In this document: positions 25,457 through 36,592 of the stretch, piece after piece
How the letters are laid out: each line of letters begins with the position of its first letter
How positions within the stretch are numbered: the first letter of the stretch is position 1
Assembly: GCA_020629455.1 (NCBI GenBank)
Contig: JAHDDH010000003.1
Coordinates: 1 to 64,000, forward strand
Source of the DNA: Cytophagales bacterium
GTDB lineage: Bacteria > Bacteroidota > Bacteroidia > Cytophagales > Amoebophilaceae
Length of the DNA: 64,000 nt
Reading direction: 5' to 3'
Notes under the pieces: model-generated
What the model was told of the DNA's origin: nothing
The model's database searches: none
Seen by the model: only the letters and a program-made list of their open reading frames with translations
Position numbers and translations under genes: made by a program

Positions 25457-26560
25457 ATGCTACTGAAAATAAATTCAAAATTCTACATTGCACCCTTATT
25501 GTTATGCATCATTGCTTTGCACAAGACAAGCCAAGCACAAGAAAAAAAACAGAATACCGCACAAAAAAAAGAATACTTTGAAAATATTAGAAAAAAATAT
25601 TCTTACGATCCTGAAACAAAAAAATGGTCTATCATTCAAGAATTTGATACCATTGAAATTATTACAGAAAAAAAAAATGATACAACACATCTCAGTGATT
25701 TAGATGATGATGATAAAATTTTATATGAAAACTTTTGGATGTATGATATTCAAAAAAATCAATGGTTTAAAAAAGATATACCAACATATGGATATCTAAA
25801 TCAAGAAAAAATAATACAAAATTTAAAAAAAAAAGTATTTAATTTTGATAAAATATCACTGGACTTTTCTATAGGACCTGGCATTACATTTTATAATAAT
25901 AAAATACAAGAATGTACTTTGATACAAAGAAAAGATGAAAATATTTTTTATATCCAAACAAAAAATAAAACTATCTATCAATTGGATTGGTTTGAAACCA
26001 TACTTAAAAAAATTAAAAAAAATAAAATTACAGGGGTTACAGAAAAAATACAAAATCCTATTTTTAAAGCAATAGGATTCTCTTTACCAATAGATATCAT
26101 AGTAGATTATAATATCTATCGTAAGATAAGACTAGGTGGTGGAATTAAAGGGACTGTAAACTATCTTAAAAAATTAAAATTAATACCCAACGAAAAAAAA
26201 TTTACAGCTTATACAACTACAGGAAAACAATATTTTCTCGATATCAAATATTTTGGTCTATTGGGATATAAATTCATGCATAATGCTAAATATAACTGGA
26301 TTATTAATACAAAAATTGGATTATCCCAAGACTTAGGAAGTATACCTAAACGAATTTGGAAAAATATCTTTATTCGTCAAACAAAATATTTTGATATAGG
26401 AATCAAATTTGAAAAAAAAATACTTAAAAAAAATAAAATATTTACTCGTCTTGCTTTTGAATGGAAAGAATATACAGATGAACAAGAATATTTCAAAATT
26501 TTTCTCCAACAGCCAGCCCTATATCTAGAAATGGGAATAGGCACTAACTTCAATACATAA
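25457..26560 (+). CDS. hypothetical secreted or outer-membrane protein
   Basis: 367 residues with a signal peptide (hydrophobic core APLLLCIIALHK, likely cut near SQAQ, about residue 28). The following 90 residues are charged and contain two related tyrosine/tryptophan pieces, YDPETKKWSII and YDIQKNQWFKK. From about residue 130 there are alternating beta-like strands with GxG motifs (LDFSIGPGITFY, IRLGGGIKGTVNYL, YFDIGIKFEKKI) ending ALYLEMGIGTNF, consistent with a small outer-membrane barrel. I do not recognise the family. It lies 7 bases before ddl. Confidence 0.6.
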   Translation: MLLKINSKFYIAPLLLCIIALHKTSQAQEKKQNTAQKKEYFENIRKKYSYDPETKKWSIIQEFDTIEIITEKKNDTTHLSDLDDDDKILYENFWMYDIQKNQWFKKDIPTYGYLNQEKIIQNLKKKVFNFDKISLDFSIGPGITFYNNKIQECTLIQRKDENIFYIQTKNKTIYQLDWFETILKKIKKNKITGVTEKIQNPIFKAIGFSLPIDIIVDYNIYRKIRLGGGIKGTVNYLKKLKLIPNEKKFTAYTTTGKQYFLDIKYFGLLGYKFMHNAKYNWIINTKIGLSQDLGSIPKRIWKNIFIRQTKYFDIGIKFEKKILKKNKIFTRLAFEWKEYTDEQEYFKIFLQQPALYLEMGIGTNFNT

Positions 26561-26567
26561 AATTAAC

Positions 26568-29258
26568 TTGCAGCATCACAAAAAAATTAGGATAGGCATT
26601 TTTTTTGGAGGACAATCAAGAGAAAAAGAAGTTTCCTTTGCAGGAGGAAGAACGGTATATGATAGTTTAGATAAAAATCTATTCATTCCTGTACCTATCC
26701 TAATCGATAACTTGGGAAATTTCATTTTGCTAAAATGGCAATATTTATACCAAGGCACTATTCGCGATTTTTATCCTGACATTTTTCAAAATATACCAAA
26801 CCATTCAATCTCTAATCTAGAAAATAACATCCAAAAAATAGGGGAAAAAATATACCCTACACAGTTTCAACAATATTTTGATTTTGCTTTCTTAGTATTG
26901 CATGGAAAATATGGTGAAGACGGTATGATTCAAGCCATATTAGAATGGTATCAAATTCCTTATTCTGGCACTGGTATTATAGGCACTGCACTGGGTATCA
27001 ATAAAAAAATACAAAATAAATGGATGAGTCACCACCATATTTGTACTCCACAACAATGGACTATTGAAATACATCAATGGTATGATATACAACATCCTCA
27101 AAAATTATTAACAGATATTATTCAAAAAATAGGACTTCCTTTTATTGTTAAGAGTAATACACAGGGTTCTTCTATAGGAATATCTTATATACAAAATACA
27201 TGCACAACAACATTTATCCAAGCAGTAGAAAAAAGCTTTTTTCATAAAATAATCACAGCTAAAGAATGGCTGGGCTATACAAAAACAGCAAAAAAACAAT
27301 GGATTGATGCGTTATTAGATATCAGAAATAGTATTGGTTTACCCGTCTCTATTGAAAAAAAAATTATCACACATCCTCAAGATCTTCTCATATATCTAGA
27401 ACAACATTTTTCAAAAAATAATACTTCTTTAATATTGAAAAGTATTGATAAAGAAACCCAAGTCATATGTGAAGAATATATCCAAGGAAGAGAGTTTTCA
27501 TGTATTGTCATCACAGACGAAAAACAAAATCCAATCGCACTCCCCCCTACTGAGATTATACAACATGGATCTTATTTTGATTACAACGCAAAATATTTAC
27601 CAGGTTTAGTTCATAAACAAACACCTATTCCTGTAAAAAATACGATCATACAACAAATACGCCAAACATGTGTAAATGTCTTCAAAGCTTTACAGTTTGC
27701 TGTTTTCGCTAGAATTGATGGAATTCTCACACCAACAGGTCAAGTCTATATCATCGACCCTAATACAACATCAGGGATGATGCCTTCTTCATTTTTGTTT
27801 CATCAAGCAGCATATATTGGTTTAAACCCTACAGCATTTTTTACCCTGATCATATCACACGCATTACAAGCCAGAGAAAAACACTTTCCTACACAAAAAA
27901 AAATACCACAGCTCATCGATCAGATCCATGAAAACCTGGCAGAAGACAAAAAAAAAAAAGCACATAGTATAAAAGTAGGTATACTCATGGGGGGCTTTTC
28001 AGAAGAAAGACATATTTCTCTGGAAAGTGGACGTAATATATATCAAAAACTAGCAGCTTCTACAAAATATACACCCATTCCTATCTTTTTATCAGGGTCG
28101 AAAGAGTCTCATCAACTCTTTATTCTACCAATACATCTCTTGTTGAAAGACAATGCCGATGATATTCATTCAATCGTTCAAAACGAGAAAATACAAACGC
28201 ATCATACTTTATCTATCCTACAACAGGAAATAAGCAGTTTCATCACACAATATACTGATCAGCAGATAGCACATCCTAAAAAAATCACCTATCAATCCCT
28301 TCAAGAACACGTATCATTTGTATTCATTGCTTTACATGGCCGTCCAGGAGAAGATGGTACAATACAGAAAATATTATTTGATAATAATATACCATATAAT
28401 GGATCTGATGCTAAAACCTCTGCACTATGTATAGATAAGTATAAAACCAACCAGTTTTTGAGTCAAAAAGGCTACAAAATAGCTAAACAGATATGCCTCG
28501 ATCAAACAGATTGGCATCATCATACTGAAAAAACTATAAAATATGTTGAACAACATATTGCATACCCACTCATCATCAAGCCTATAGATGAAGGATGTAG
28601 TGCTGGTGTTATTAGCATCCACACAAAAAAACAACTGACTTCTTATCTTGACATCACCTTTCAAAACAAAACATCACAACATCTCCAAGAAGCTTATCAA
28701 ATACTCAAGCTGCCGACAGGTACTGTAATACCTATAAAAAAAAGTATTTTGATCGAAGAAATGATTATCCAAGGCCCAGAAGAATACCTTATAGAAATTA
28801 CTGGAGGATTAATCACCTCCCAAGACAAACAAAAAAAAATAACATATGAGGTGTTTCCTCCTTCAGAAACTATTGCTCATCAAAAAATTCTTTCATTAGA
28901 AGAAAAATTTTTAGCTGGTATAGGACAAAACATAACCCCCGCACGTTTCCATCAACAAATATCCATCAACAAAAAAATACAAACAAAAGTGCAAATAACA
29001 TTTCAAAATATTGCGCAACTACTCAATATTCAAGGCTATGCCCGTATAGATGCTTTTGTAAAAATTAAACCCAAAGGAACCGTAGAAATTTTAATTATTG
29101 AAATCAACACCTTACCAGCAATGACACCTGCCACTTGTATTTTTCATCAAAGTGCGCTACATGGTTATACCCCTTATGCTTTAATCGATACAATTATTCA
29201 AGACGGTTTTAGTAGACACAATACCACAAAAAAATCATGCAACATGCTTACACAGTAA
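26568..29258 (+). CDS. ddl: double-length D-alanine--D-alanine ligase (two ATP-grasp units)
   Basis: 896 residues holding two Ddl-like units, about 1-455 and 469-896. Both start with the family motif ([28 protein letters not shown]) and have the HGKYGEDG / HGRPGEDG loop and ATP-grasp strands [15 protein letters not shown] and [15 protein letters not shown]. Unit 1 keeps the DYNAKY omega loop but its metal loop reads [13 protein letters not shown]; unit 2 keeps [13 protein letters not shown] but lacks DYxxKY ([11 protein letters not shown] instead). The enzyme makes D-Ala-D-Ala for peptidoglycan. The start is a TTG; an in-frame TAA lies just upstream. Its end overlaps carB (opposite strand) by 11 bases. 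Confidence 0.88.
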   Translation: MQHHKKIRIGIFFGGQSREKEVSFAGGRTVYDSLDKNLFIPVPILIDNLGNFILLKWQYLYQGTIRDFYPDIFQNIPNHSISNLENNIQKIGEKIYPTQFQQYFDFAFLVLHGKYGEDGMIQAILEWYQIPYSGTGIIGTALGINKKIQNKWMSHHHICTPQQWTIEIHQWYDIQHPQKLLTDIIQKIGLPFIVKSNTQGSSIGISYIQNTCTTTFIQAVEKSFFHKIITAKEWLGYTKTAKKQWIDALLDIRNSIGLPVSIEKKIITHPQDLLIYLEQHFSKNNTSLILKSIDKETQVICEEYIQGREFSCIVITDEKQNPIALPPTEIIQHGSYFDYNAKYLPGLVHKQTPIPVKNTIIQQIRQTCVNVFKALQFAVFARIDGILTPTGQVYIIDPNTTSGMMPSSFLFHQAAYIGLNPTAFFTLIISHALQAREKHFPTQKKIPQLIDQIHENLAEDKKKKAHSIKVGILMGGFSEERHISLESGRNIYQKLAASTKYTPIPIFLSGSKESHQLFILPIHLLLKDNADDIHSIVQNEKIQTHHTLSILQQEISSFITQYTDQQIAHPKKITYQSLQEHVSFVFIALHGRPGEDGTIQKILFDNNIPYNGSDAKTSALCIDKYKTNQFLSQKGYKIAKQICLDQTDWHHHTEKTIKYVEQHIAYPLIIKPIDEGCSAGVISIHTKKQLTSYLDITFQNKTSQHLQEAYQILKLPTGTVIPIKKSILIEEMIIQGPEEYLIEITGGLITSQDKQKKITYEVFPPSETIAHQKILSLEEKFLAGIGQNITPARFHQQISINKKIQTKVQITFQNIAQLLNIQGYARIDAFVKIKPKGTVEILIIEINTLPAMTPATCIFHQSALHGYTPYALIDTIIQDGFSRHNTTKKSCNMLTQ

Positions 29259-32200
29259 CAGTTGCATAATAATCTTGTAAAGACTGTACAGAAAATTCTT
29301 GCGTTTTTTTTGCTTGAATAGCCAATGCACTCATTTTTGCTGCTTCAAAAGATGTAATCAATGGAATATTGTGAGCAATAGATAATTTTCGCAAATTAAC
29401 TCCTCTTTTACAAGTATCATCAATCATCGGTATACTGATGAGTAAATCCAATGCATGTAATAATTGATATTCTTCTCCCAAAACAATAGGGGTAAAAGTA
29501 ATATTTTTTTTCTTCGAGTCTAAACACAGAGAAGATATATCTTGACCAAGTACCCTAATACGAAAACCAAGCGAATAATAAAGATTAATTAAAACTTCTA
29601 GTTGCTGTAGATTACTACAATGGATGCTTACATGCTGCCTTTTTTGTAATGGTAATAATGTTCCAGCAGCTAATTGTGCTTTATAGTAGGCCATGATATA
29701 GTCTTTATCAATACCCATTACTTCTCCTGTAGAACACATTTCAGTTTTTCGTACAGGGTCAGTTTGACTAAATTTATTATAAGGAAATACCACCTCCTTG
29801 ACAGCAAAATAATCAGGAGTTACCTGCTGAATAGATAAATCTTTAATTTTTTTGCCAAGAATCACCTGTGTGGCAAATTTAGCCCATGATATACCAGTTG
29901 CTTTACTAATAAAAGGCACGGTACGTGAAGCCCTTGGATTAACTTCAAGGATGTATACCTGCTCTTCTTTAATAGCAAACTGTATGTTGATAAGTCCAAC
30001 CACATGCAATGCTTGGGCTAAACGTTTGGTAGACTGTTTGATTTGATCAATCACCGCCTTACTCAAAGAATAAGTAGGAAACACACAAGAAGAATCTCCT
30101 GAGTGAACTCCTGCTAACTCTATGTGTTCTAAAATACCTGCAATGATACAATCTTCACCATCAGATAAAGCGTCTACATCTACTTCAATTGCATTTTCAA
30201 AATATTTATCAATTAAAATAGGATACTGAGGAGATACTTTTTTACACTTTTCGATATATCTACGCAAAATATCAGCAGTATAACAAATTTGCATGGCAGT
30301 ACCTCCCAATACGTAAGAGGGGCGCACCATCACAGGATAGCCAATCGTAGCTGCTTTTTCTAAAGCCTCTGTAGTATGCATCACCGTGGCATATTGCGGA
30401 ATGGATAATTGAAGCTGAGACAAAAGCCGCCCAAATTTTTTTCTATCCTCTGCTACATCAATACTATCACAAGAAGTTCCTAATATTTTTACCCCGGCTT
30501 TTGCTAATTTTTTTGATAAATTCAGTGGTGTTTGCCCTCCAAACTGAATGATGATGCCTTGTGGTTTTTCTTTTTCATAAACAGCTAATACATCTTCAAA
30601 AGTCAAAGGTTCAAAATATAATTTATCAGCAATATCAAAATCAGTGGATACTGTTTCAGGATTTGCATTTACCATAATAGTTTCATAAGCTACTTCCTTA
30701 GCCGCTAATGCAGCATGTACACAGCAATAATCAAATTCAATACCTTGCCCAATACGATTAGGACCACTACCCAAAATCATCACTTTAGGCCGTTCACTTA
30801 CTGTTACTTCATCCTCTTGTTCGTAAGTAGCATAATAATAAGGCGTAGCTGCTTCAAATTCATTGGCACAAGTATCCACAAGTTTATATACAGGTGTAAT
30901 ACCTAATGCTTTCCTTTTTTTATACAAACTATAAGCATCTTCATAAGGCAAATAATTGGTTAAAAATGCATCGGTAAAACCTAATTTTTTGGCTTCAAAA
31001 ATTGCCTCTGAAGTATCTTTAAAAGCTGCAGGGGCCTTTACAAGGTCTTCTATTTGCTTCAAAAACCAAGGGTCAATAGCTGTATATCGATACATCTCAT
31101 CAATAGTCATGCCTTCTTGAAAAGCATAGGCCATATAAAAAAGACGCTCCGGTGTAGGTTCAATAAGATACTTTTTTACAACATTAGCGGTTAGACTTTG
31201 TAATTGAATACAGTAGTCTAATAAGTTAAGCCGACGATTTTCTAGTGATCTGATGCATTTTTGGAGAGATTCCTTAAAAGTACGACCAATAGCCATAGCC
31301 TCTCCTACAGATTTCATGGTAGTACCCAATTCTTTGTCTTTAGGAATAAATTTCGAAAAATTAAAACGAGGAATTTTTGTCACCACATAATCAATCGTAG
31401 GCTCAAAGCAGGCAGGTGTTTTTTTTGTAATATCATTTTGTAGCTCATCTAGTGTATAACCTACTGCTAGTTTAGCTGCAATTTTAGCAATGGGAAACCC
31501 TGTTGCTTTAGAAGCCAAAGCTGAACTACGCGACACTCTAGGATTCATTTCAATTACCATCATACGACCGTCACGAGGATGCACCGCAAACTGTACGTTA
31601 GCTCCTCCTGTGGTAACACCAATAGCCCTCATAATGGCAATGGCTGCATTACGCATTTTTTGCATCTCTTTATCAGTGAGTGTTTGTGCTGGGGCTACTG
31701 TAATAGAATCTCCTGTATGTACACCCATAGGATCAAAGTTTTCTATAGTACAGACAATAACTGTATTATCATTTTTATCACGCATGACTTCTAGTTCATA
31801 CTCTTTCCAACCTATCAAAGAAGATTCAATCAATACCGACTGAATTAAACTATTTTGCAAACCATCTTTCACTATTTTTTCTAAACATACATCATCATGA
31901 GCTATACCACCGCCTGTACCTCCTAAGGTAAATGCAGGTCTCACCACACAAGGATAGCCAATCGTTTTAATGACTTGCTTGGCTTCTGATAAATGGTGTA
32001 CTGTAGCAGAAGGTGCAGAAGAAAGCCCTATCTTTGTCATAATTTTTTTAAAAATGGCTCTATCTTCTGCTTGATGAATCACGTCTGCATTGGCCCCTAC
32101 CATCTCTACTTGATATTTTTTTAAAATGCCTTTTTCGTGTAAAGCAATGGCTAAATTGAGCCCTGTTTGTCCTCCTAGGGTAGGTAAAATAGCACAAGGG

Positions 32201-32445
32201 TTTTCTTTGGCAATAATTTTTTCCAATACTTCTACCGTCAAAGGCTCTATATAAGTTTTATCTGACATGCTAGGATCTGTCATGACAGTGGCAGGATTCG
32301 AGTTGACTAAAATTACTTGATATCCTTCTTCTTTGAGCGCTTTACAAGCTTGTGTGCCAGAATAATCGAATTCACAGGCTTGACCTATGATGATAGGGCC
32401 AGCACCTATTACAAGGATACGTTTAAGGTCAGTACGTCGGGGCAT
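29248..32445 (-). CDS. carB: carbamoyl-phosphate synthase large subunit
   Basis: 1065 residues, full length, with the two homologous halves of CarB: each has an ATP-grasp domain ([40 protein letters not shown]), metal loops with [18 protein letters not shown] and [18 protein letters not shown], and dinucleotide-like starts ([37 protein letters not shown]). The C-terminal allosteric domain (about 935-1065) is present. It makes carbamoyl phosphate for pyrimidines or arginine, normally with glutaminase CarA, which is not in this window. Confidence 0.97.
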   Translation of the reverse strand: MPRRTDLKRILVIGAGPIIIGQACEFDYSGTQACKALKEEGYQVILVNSNPATVMTDPSMSDKTYIEPLTVEVLEKIIAKENPCAILPTLGGQTGLNLAIALHEKGILKKYQVEMVGANADVIHQAEDRAIFKKIMTKIGLSSAPSATVHHLSEAKQVIKTIGYPCVVRPAFTLGGTGGGIAHDDVCLEKIVKDGLQNSLIQSVLIESSLIGWKEYELEVMRDKNDNTVIVCTIENFDPMGVHTGDSITVAPAQTLTDKEMQKMRNAAIAIMRAIGVTTGGANVQFAVHPRDGRMMVIEMNPRVSRSSALASKATGFPIAKIAAKLAVGYTLDELQNDITKKTPACFEPTIDYVVTKIPRFNFSKFIPKDKELGTTMKSVGEAMAIGRTFKESLQKCIRSLENRRLNLLDYCIQLQSLTANVVKKYLIEPTPERLFYMAYAFQEGMTIDEMYRYTAIDPWFLKQIEDLVKAPAAFKDTSEAIFEAKKLGFTDAFLTNYLPYEDAYSLYKKRKALGITPVYKLVDTCANEFEAATPYYYATYEQEDEVTVSERPKVMILGSGPNRIGQGIEFDYCCVHAALAAKEVAYETIMVNANPETVSTDFDIADKLYFEPLTFEDVLAVYEKEKPQGIIIQFGGQTPLNLSKKLAKAGVKILGTSCDSIDVAEDRKKFGRLLSQLQLSIPQYATVMHTTEALEKAATIGYPVMVRPSYVLGGTAMQICYTADILRRYIEKCKKVSPQYPILIDKYFENAIEVDVDALSDGEDCIIAGILEHIELAGVHSGDSSCVFPTYSLSKAVIDQIKQSTKRLAQALHVVGLINIQFAIKEEQVYILEVNPRASRTVPFISKATGISWAKFATQVILGKKIKDLSIQQVTPDYFAVKEVVFPYNKFSQTDPVRKTEMCSTGEVMGIDKDYIMAYYKAQLAAGTLLPLQKRQHVSIHCSNLQQLEVLINLYYSLGFRIRVLGQDISSLCLDSKKKNITFTPIVLGEEYQLLHALDLLISIPMIDDTCKRGVNLRKLSIAHNIPLITSFEAAKMSALAIQAKKTQEFSVQSLQDYYATVTV

Positions 32446-32480
32446 ATGGATGGGGTTTTGAACAAGTTTTTTTAAATAGG

Positions 32481-32540
32481 GGCTATAATTTTTAATAATA
32501 AATTTTCAAATGACAGGCTATAATTAAATAGGCTAAAATT
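32481..32540. repeat. three short direct repeats upstream of carB
   Basis: GGCTATAATT occurs at 32481-32490 and 32516-32525, and GGCTAAAATT at 32531-32540, in the 120-base gap 36 or more bases before the carB start. On the minus strand they read AATTATAGCC. They could be operator sites for carB or AT-rich chance repeats; spacing is irregular (35 and 15 bases). Confidence 0.45.
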
Positions 32541-32565
32541 AAAAACACAATTTTTGAACATTTTT

Positions 32566-33384
32566 TTAAAAAAAATCGTCAATAGATACTGAAGAATCCT
32601 TCCTGTCCTTTGCAGACTGACTGCTTTGAAGCAATACACTATTTTGTGAAATGGATAATGTCCATGGGGTTTTTGATTCTAAAGGAGGCATCATTTGAAT
32701 CCAATTTTTTTCATCATTTTTTTTTAACAACGCATGAATATCAAATGCTGATGATTCTGATAATAAAATTTTCTCTATATTTTTAGACAAAATATCTTCT
32801 AGATATAATTGATAACAATTTTTTGTAGTATATAAAGTTGATGTAATATCAATAGTATCTATCTGTTTGGGGGGGGAGAAATCACGATAAAAATGAAGAT
32901 ATAAATGATTTTCAATTTTTACTACAAGGTATATTTGATATATAGTTTTAGACATGCTATCAACAGATGTAAGATATTTTGCATGATCCCATATATTGTA
33001 TTGATTTCGATGTTGTTGATTATGATAAAAAAAAATTTTAGGATTTTCATCTATTTTAATCAATATATCTCCCTGCCAAACACAAGAAGACAATTGATTT
33101 TTCAAAAACTTAATATCATATACATGTTTTTTTTGTTTTTCAACAAAAAGAAACCCTATTAAATGATTTTTTTCATAATTATTAGCATCCTCTATAGAGA
33201 GGACTATTTTTTGGTTTATATAACCCAACGAACGTATCGATATATTTTTTGTTGCCTCTTTAAAAAAATCAAAATATAATACATCATCCTGTTGACTTTG
33301 ACAGGAAATCATCAATAGCATATAAAATACAATACAAAACTGTTTTTTGTATATACAAACACTCTTTATTATATTTTGGCACAT
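32566..33384 (-). CDS. hypothetical lipoprotein
   Basis: 272 residues. The N-terminus has a basic part, a hydrophobic stretch (FCIVFYMLLMIS) and a cysteine at residue 28 (LLMISC), a likely lipobox. The body shows alternating strands with short hydrophobic motifs (ENHLIGFLFVEKQKKHVYDI, QGDILIKID, IENHLYLHFYRDF) and a disordered Ser/Asp tail ending SVSIDDFF. No family was recognised; the GFLFVEK segment loosely recalls GVLLVNKK in the lipoprotein at 1-933, which I would not call homology. The start overlaps the hisS stop region by 16 bases, so it is probably co-transcribed with hisS. Confidence 0.65.
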   Translation of the reverse strand: MCQNIIKSVCIYKKQFCIVFYMLLMISCQSQQDDVLYFDFFKEATKNISIRSLGYINQKIVLSIEDANNYEKNHLIGFLFVEKQKKHVYDIKFLKNQLSSCVWQGDILIKIDENPKIFFYHNQQHRNQYNIWDHAKYLTSVDSMSKTIYQIYLVVKIENHLYLHFYRDFSPPKQIDTIDITSTLYTTKNCYQLYLEDILSKNIEKILLSESSAFDIHALLKKNDEKNWIQMMPPLESKTPWTLSISQNSVLLQSSQSAKDRKDSSVSIDDFF

Positions 33385-34745
33385 AAAAAATGAAGTAAAT
33401 CCTCCTTAGTATAAACTGTTTGTTGGCCATTCTTCATTTCTTTAAGCACAAAAAAAAGAGGAGATTGATCATGCAACATGATCACGTAGGGAATATTTTT
33501 TTTATGTGCATAATTCAATTGCTTTTTTAACCTTACTGCTTCCAAATAAATTTCTACTGCAACTGCATGATGACTCAAAAAATCCATTAAAGAAAGTATA
33601 ATAGGATAGGCCTTTAAGCCATCATTGATAACTAATACCTGTGTACCTTGTTGAGTAGCCTTTGGAAGTAATTTTCTTGCTTCCATCACATGCAATATGC
33701 GCTCAATGCCAAAAGAAAAGCCAATACCAGACGTATCTTTCAGTCCAAAATTTTCTGTAAGATGATCATACCGCCCCCCTCCTCCTAAACTTCCTCCTTG
33801 CTCACCAGTCAAAACAACCTCCATTATAGGCCCTGTATAATAAGAAAGCCCACGAGCTAAGGTATAGTCTATAGCAATATAGGCACTATACCTAGGATTT
33901 ATCATCTCCAAATGTTGAAGAATTTTTTGTAAATCCTGTATAGGCCTTATGTCTTGTTGATTTTCAATAAAATACTGCTGACAATAATCAAGCTGATCAG
34001 TATGTGTACCTGTGTATTGGAATAAATTTTTCAAAACTTGGATATCCGTTGTTGAAAAATGATTATTAGATAAAATTTTGCACACATTGTCCATGCCTAT
34101 TTTGTCTATTTTATCAATGGTTGCACAAAAAAAAACTTCTTTATCAGCGTGTTCTATAATTTTTACAAGTGTTGTTAAAATTTTTCTGTGATTCAGTTGT
34201 ATTTTAAAATCTTGAATACCCAAAGACTCAAAAGTATGAATGATGATCAACAATATTTCCACTTCACATAGCAAAGATTTAGTCCCTACAATATCCATAT
34301 CGCATTGATAAAACTCTCTATACCTACCTTTCTGTGGTCGATCTGCCCGCCAAACAGGTTGTATTTGATAGCGTTTAAATGGAAAAGTCAGCTGATGATG
34401 ATGAGTGGCTACGTAACGCGCTAAGGGCAATGTCAGATCATAACGTAGCCCTTTTTCAGCTATTTGGGGCAATAGTTTTTTATGATCGGTATTTAGCCAG
34501 TCTCCTTTAGAGGTTTTCGATAAAAAATCTCCTGAATTAAGAATTTTAAACAACAACTGATCGCCTTCTTCACCATATTTTTGCTGTAAAAGTGCAAGAC
34601 ACTCCACTGCTGGTGTTTCTAAAGGCAAAAATCCATACTTTTGAAAAACAGTGGTGCATTGCTTGATCAGATAACTTCTATACAAAATTGCCTGATGGTC
34701 AAAATCTCTAACCCCTTTGGGTAACATGGGCTTTTGAATGGACAT
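33369..34745 (-). CDS. hisS: histidyl-tRNA synthetase
   Basis: Class II synthetase, 458 residues. Motif 1: KGVRDFDHQ and the YGFLPLETPAVECL region; motif 2: KRYQIQPVWRADRPQKGRYREFYQCDMD; the His-A loop: LARGLSYYTGPIMEVV; motif 3: GIGFSFGIERIL. The C-terminal anticodon-binding domain is about residues 355-458. All catalytic motifs are intact. It lies 43 bases after dnaJ on the same strand. Confidence 0.97.
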   Translation of the reverse strand: MSIQKPMLPKGVRDFDHQAILYRSYLIKQCTTVFQKYGFLPLETPAVECLALLQQKYGEEGDQLLFKILNSGDFLSKTSKGDWLNTDHKKLLPQIAEKGLRYDLTLPLARYVATHHHQLTFPFKRYQIQPVWRADRPQKGRYREFYQCDMDIVGTKSLLCEVEILLIIIHTFESLGIQDFKIQLNHRKILTTLVKIIEHADKEVFFCATIDKIDKIGMDNVCKILSNNHFSTTDIQVLKNLFQYTGTHTDQLDYCQQYFIENQQDIRPIQDLQKILQHLEMINPRYSAYIAIDYTLARGLSYYTGPIMEVVLTGEQGGSLGGGGRYDHLTENFGLKDTSGIGFSFGIERILHVMEARKLLPKATQQGTQVLVINDGLKAYPIILSLMDFLSHHAVAVEIYLEAVRLKKQLNYAHKKNIPYVIMLHDQSPLFFVLKEMKNGQQTVYTKEDLLHFLCAKI

Positions 34746-34761
34746 TATTTTTTATCTAAAA

Positions 34762-34796
34762 CAAAGACTATACACATGCCATTGACTTTTATACAA
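34762..34796 (-). promoter_or_regulatory. possible promoter before hisS
   Basis: On the minus strand a TTG (34794-34796) and a TAGTCTTTG box (34762-34770) lie 23 bases apart. The box has one extra base compared with TAnnTTTG, so this is only a near match. It would start a transcript about 10 bases before the hisS ATG region, inside the dnaJ-hisS gap. Confidence 0.25.
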
Positions 34797-35946
34797 TGTT
34801 AAAGCATTCTTTAAATTTATCAAATATACTTTTTGATTTTTTAGATGACGTAGGAAAAAAATGATCAGAGTCTTTTCTTAATTGCTCTAACGTTTCTTTT
34901 TCTTGTTTTGTCAAATGAGTAGGGGTATAAATATTTACAAAGATTAACTGGTCTCCTGTGTGATAACTGTTAACATCTTTGATCCCTTTGTTGCGTAAAC
35001 GTAGTATTTTTCCGCTTTGTGTACCAGGTGATATTTTTATTTTCACTTTACCATCAATAGTAGGCACTTCTAATGTTTGGCCTAATACAGCATCTAAAAA
35101 ACTGATGTGTAAGTGATATAAAATATTATTTTTCTGTCTTTGAAATAGCGGGTCTTCTTTTTCTTGAATATGAACGATCAAATCACCAGCAGACTTTCCT
35201 CTTACAGCTACATTGCCATATCCTCTCATAGACAACTGCATCCCTTCTGTTACACCAGCAGGTATTTTTATAGTCACAATATCTTCTTTTTTTATTCTTC
35301 CATCGCCTTTACAGGCTACACAAGGAATATCAATACTTTGTCCTTCTCCTCTACACGTAGGGCAAGTATTTACTACACGCATTTTTCCTAGCATAGTTTG
35401 TGATATCTGTGCAACTTGTCCTTGGCCATTACATGTGCTGCACTTTTTAAGAGATGTGCGGTCTTTTGCTCCAGTATGATCACAAGACATACATCCAACG
35501 TATCGATTGATCTTAATATGCTTTGTAATCCCTTGGGCAATTTCTTGTAATGTCAATTGAAGGCTGATTCGCAAATTTGTACCTTTAGTGGTACGTGTTT
35601 GTGTAGAGGTATGTCCACCACTGCCAAAAAAACTAGAAAAAGGACTTTGTTCGCCAAAAATATCGCCAAAATGAGAAAAAATATCGTCCATATCAAAACC
35701 TTGGCTTTGAAATCCTTTATTTTTGATTCCTTCATGCCCATATTGATCATATATTGCTCGCTTTTTTTCATCACTAAGCACTTCATAAGCTGCTGCTGCT
35801 AATTTAAACTTTTCTTCTGCTTGAGGATTGTTAGGGTTACGGTCAGGATGATATTTTAAAGCAGTTTTTCGATAAGCTTTTTTGATTTCTTCGGCTGTTG
35901 CCTCGCGCTGTACTTCTAGTATAGCATAGTAATCTGGTTGTTTCAT
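34789..35946 (-). CDS. dnaJ: chaperone DnaJ
   Basis: Hsp40 co-chaperone of DnaK, 385 residues, type I. J domain with the HPD motif ([10 protein letters not shown]) in residues 1-70, a Gly/Phe-rich linker ([22 protein letters not shown] in pieces), then four zinc-finger repeats ([32 protein letters not shown]) and the substrate-binding C-terminal domains. It is three bases from grpE. dnaK is not in the window. Confidence 0.97.
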   Translation of the reverse strand: MKQPDYYAILEVQREATAEEIKKAYRKTALKYHPDRNPNNPQAEEKFKLAAAAYEVLSDEKKRAIYDQYGHEGIKNKGFQSQGFDMDDIFSHFGDIFGEQSPFSSFFGSGGHTSTQTRTTKGTNLRISLQLTLQEIAQGITKHIKINRYVGCMSCDHTGAKDRTSLKKCSTCNGQGQVAQISQTMLGKMRVVNTCPTCRGEGQSIDIPCVACKGDGRIKKEDIVTIKIPAGVTEGMQLSMRGYGNVAVRGKSAGDLIVHIQEKEDPLFQRQKNNILYHLHISFLDAVLGQTLEVPTIDGKVKIKISPGTQSGKILRLRNKGIKDVNSYHTGDQLIFVNIYTPTHLTKQEKETLEQLRKDSDHFFPTSSKKSKSIFDKFKECFNIV

Positions 35947-35949
35947 TCC

Positions 35950-36522
35950 TTATTTTCCTATAATAACTTTTGCAAATCGGATGACTTTATCATCTAACAT
36001 ATACCCTTTACTTACCACGTCAATAATTTTTCCTTGATAAGCTTCATTTTCTGTAGGTGTTTGGGTAATTGCTTCATGCAGCTCTGCATTGAATGTATCA
36101 CCTGGCTGTACAGACATAACTTTGAGATTGTTTTGTGATAGTATATTAAATAGTTTATCATAAATCAACTGTGTGCCACTTTTAATAGCCTTGACATCAG
36201 TGTTCTCTTGCGTAAAAGCATGAATAGAACGTTCAAAATCATCTAAAATGGGTAAAATTTCTTTGAGCATGGCTTCATTAGCATGGGTGATGAGCTGTAT
36301 TTTTTCTTTTTGAGCACGCTTTCTGAAGTTTTCAAAATCAGAATAAAGCCTTAGATATTTATCATACCAATTGATAACTGGAGGCGTTTGATTTTTTTCT
36401 TCTTTTGTTTCTTTTTGTGTATCGACTGATGAATTATCTGTTACTGGTGTATTGGCCTCTTCAGATGAAGATGGTACTTGTGTAGTATCTTCTGTAAAAA
36501 AGTGATGAATATTTTCTTGCAT
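35950..36522 (-). CDS. grpE: nucleotide exchange factor GrpE
   Basis: 190 residues. Acidic disordered N-terminus (1-48), a long helix (YLRLYSDFENFRKRAQKEKIQLI) and the C-terminal beta domain with NAELHEAITQTPTENEAYQGKIIDVVSKGYMLDDKVIRFAKVIIG (in pieces), which is the GrpE signature. It releases ADP from DnaK. It forms an operon with dnaJ. Confidence 0.96.
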   Translation of the reverse strand: MQENIHHFFTEDTTQVPSSSEEANTPVTDNSSVDTQKETKEEKNQTPPVINWYDKYLRLYSDFENFRKRAQKEKIQLITHANEAMLKEILPILDDFERSIHAFTQENTDVKAIKSGTQLIYDKLFNILSQNNLKVMSVQPGDTFNAELHEAITQTPTENEAYQGKIIDVVSKGYMLDDKVIRFAKVIIGK

Positions 36523-36592
36523 AGTTTAATAAAATTAAAATGATTGTATAATAATTTATAGACAAATTTCTAGCCAAAACCATATTGTAATG

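Noticed and set aside
32481-32540. TATAAT-like words on the plus strand as sigma-70 -10 boxes
   Set aside because: No plus-strand gene follows and Bacteroidetes use a different -7 element.
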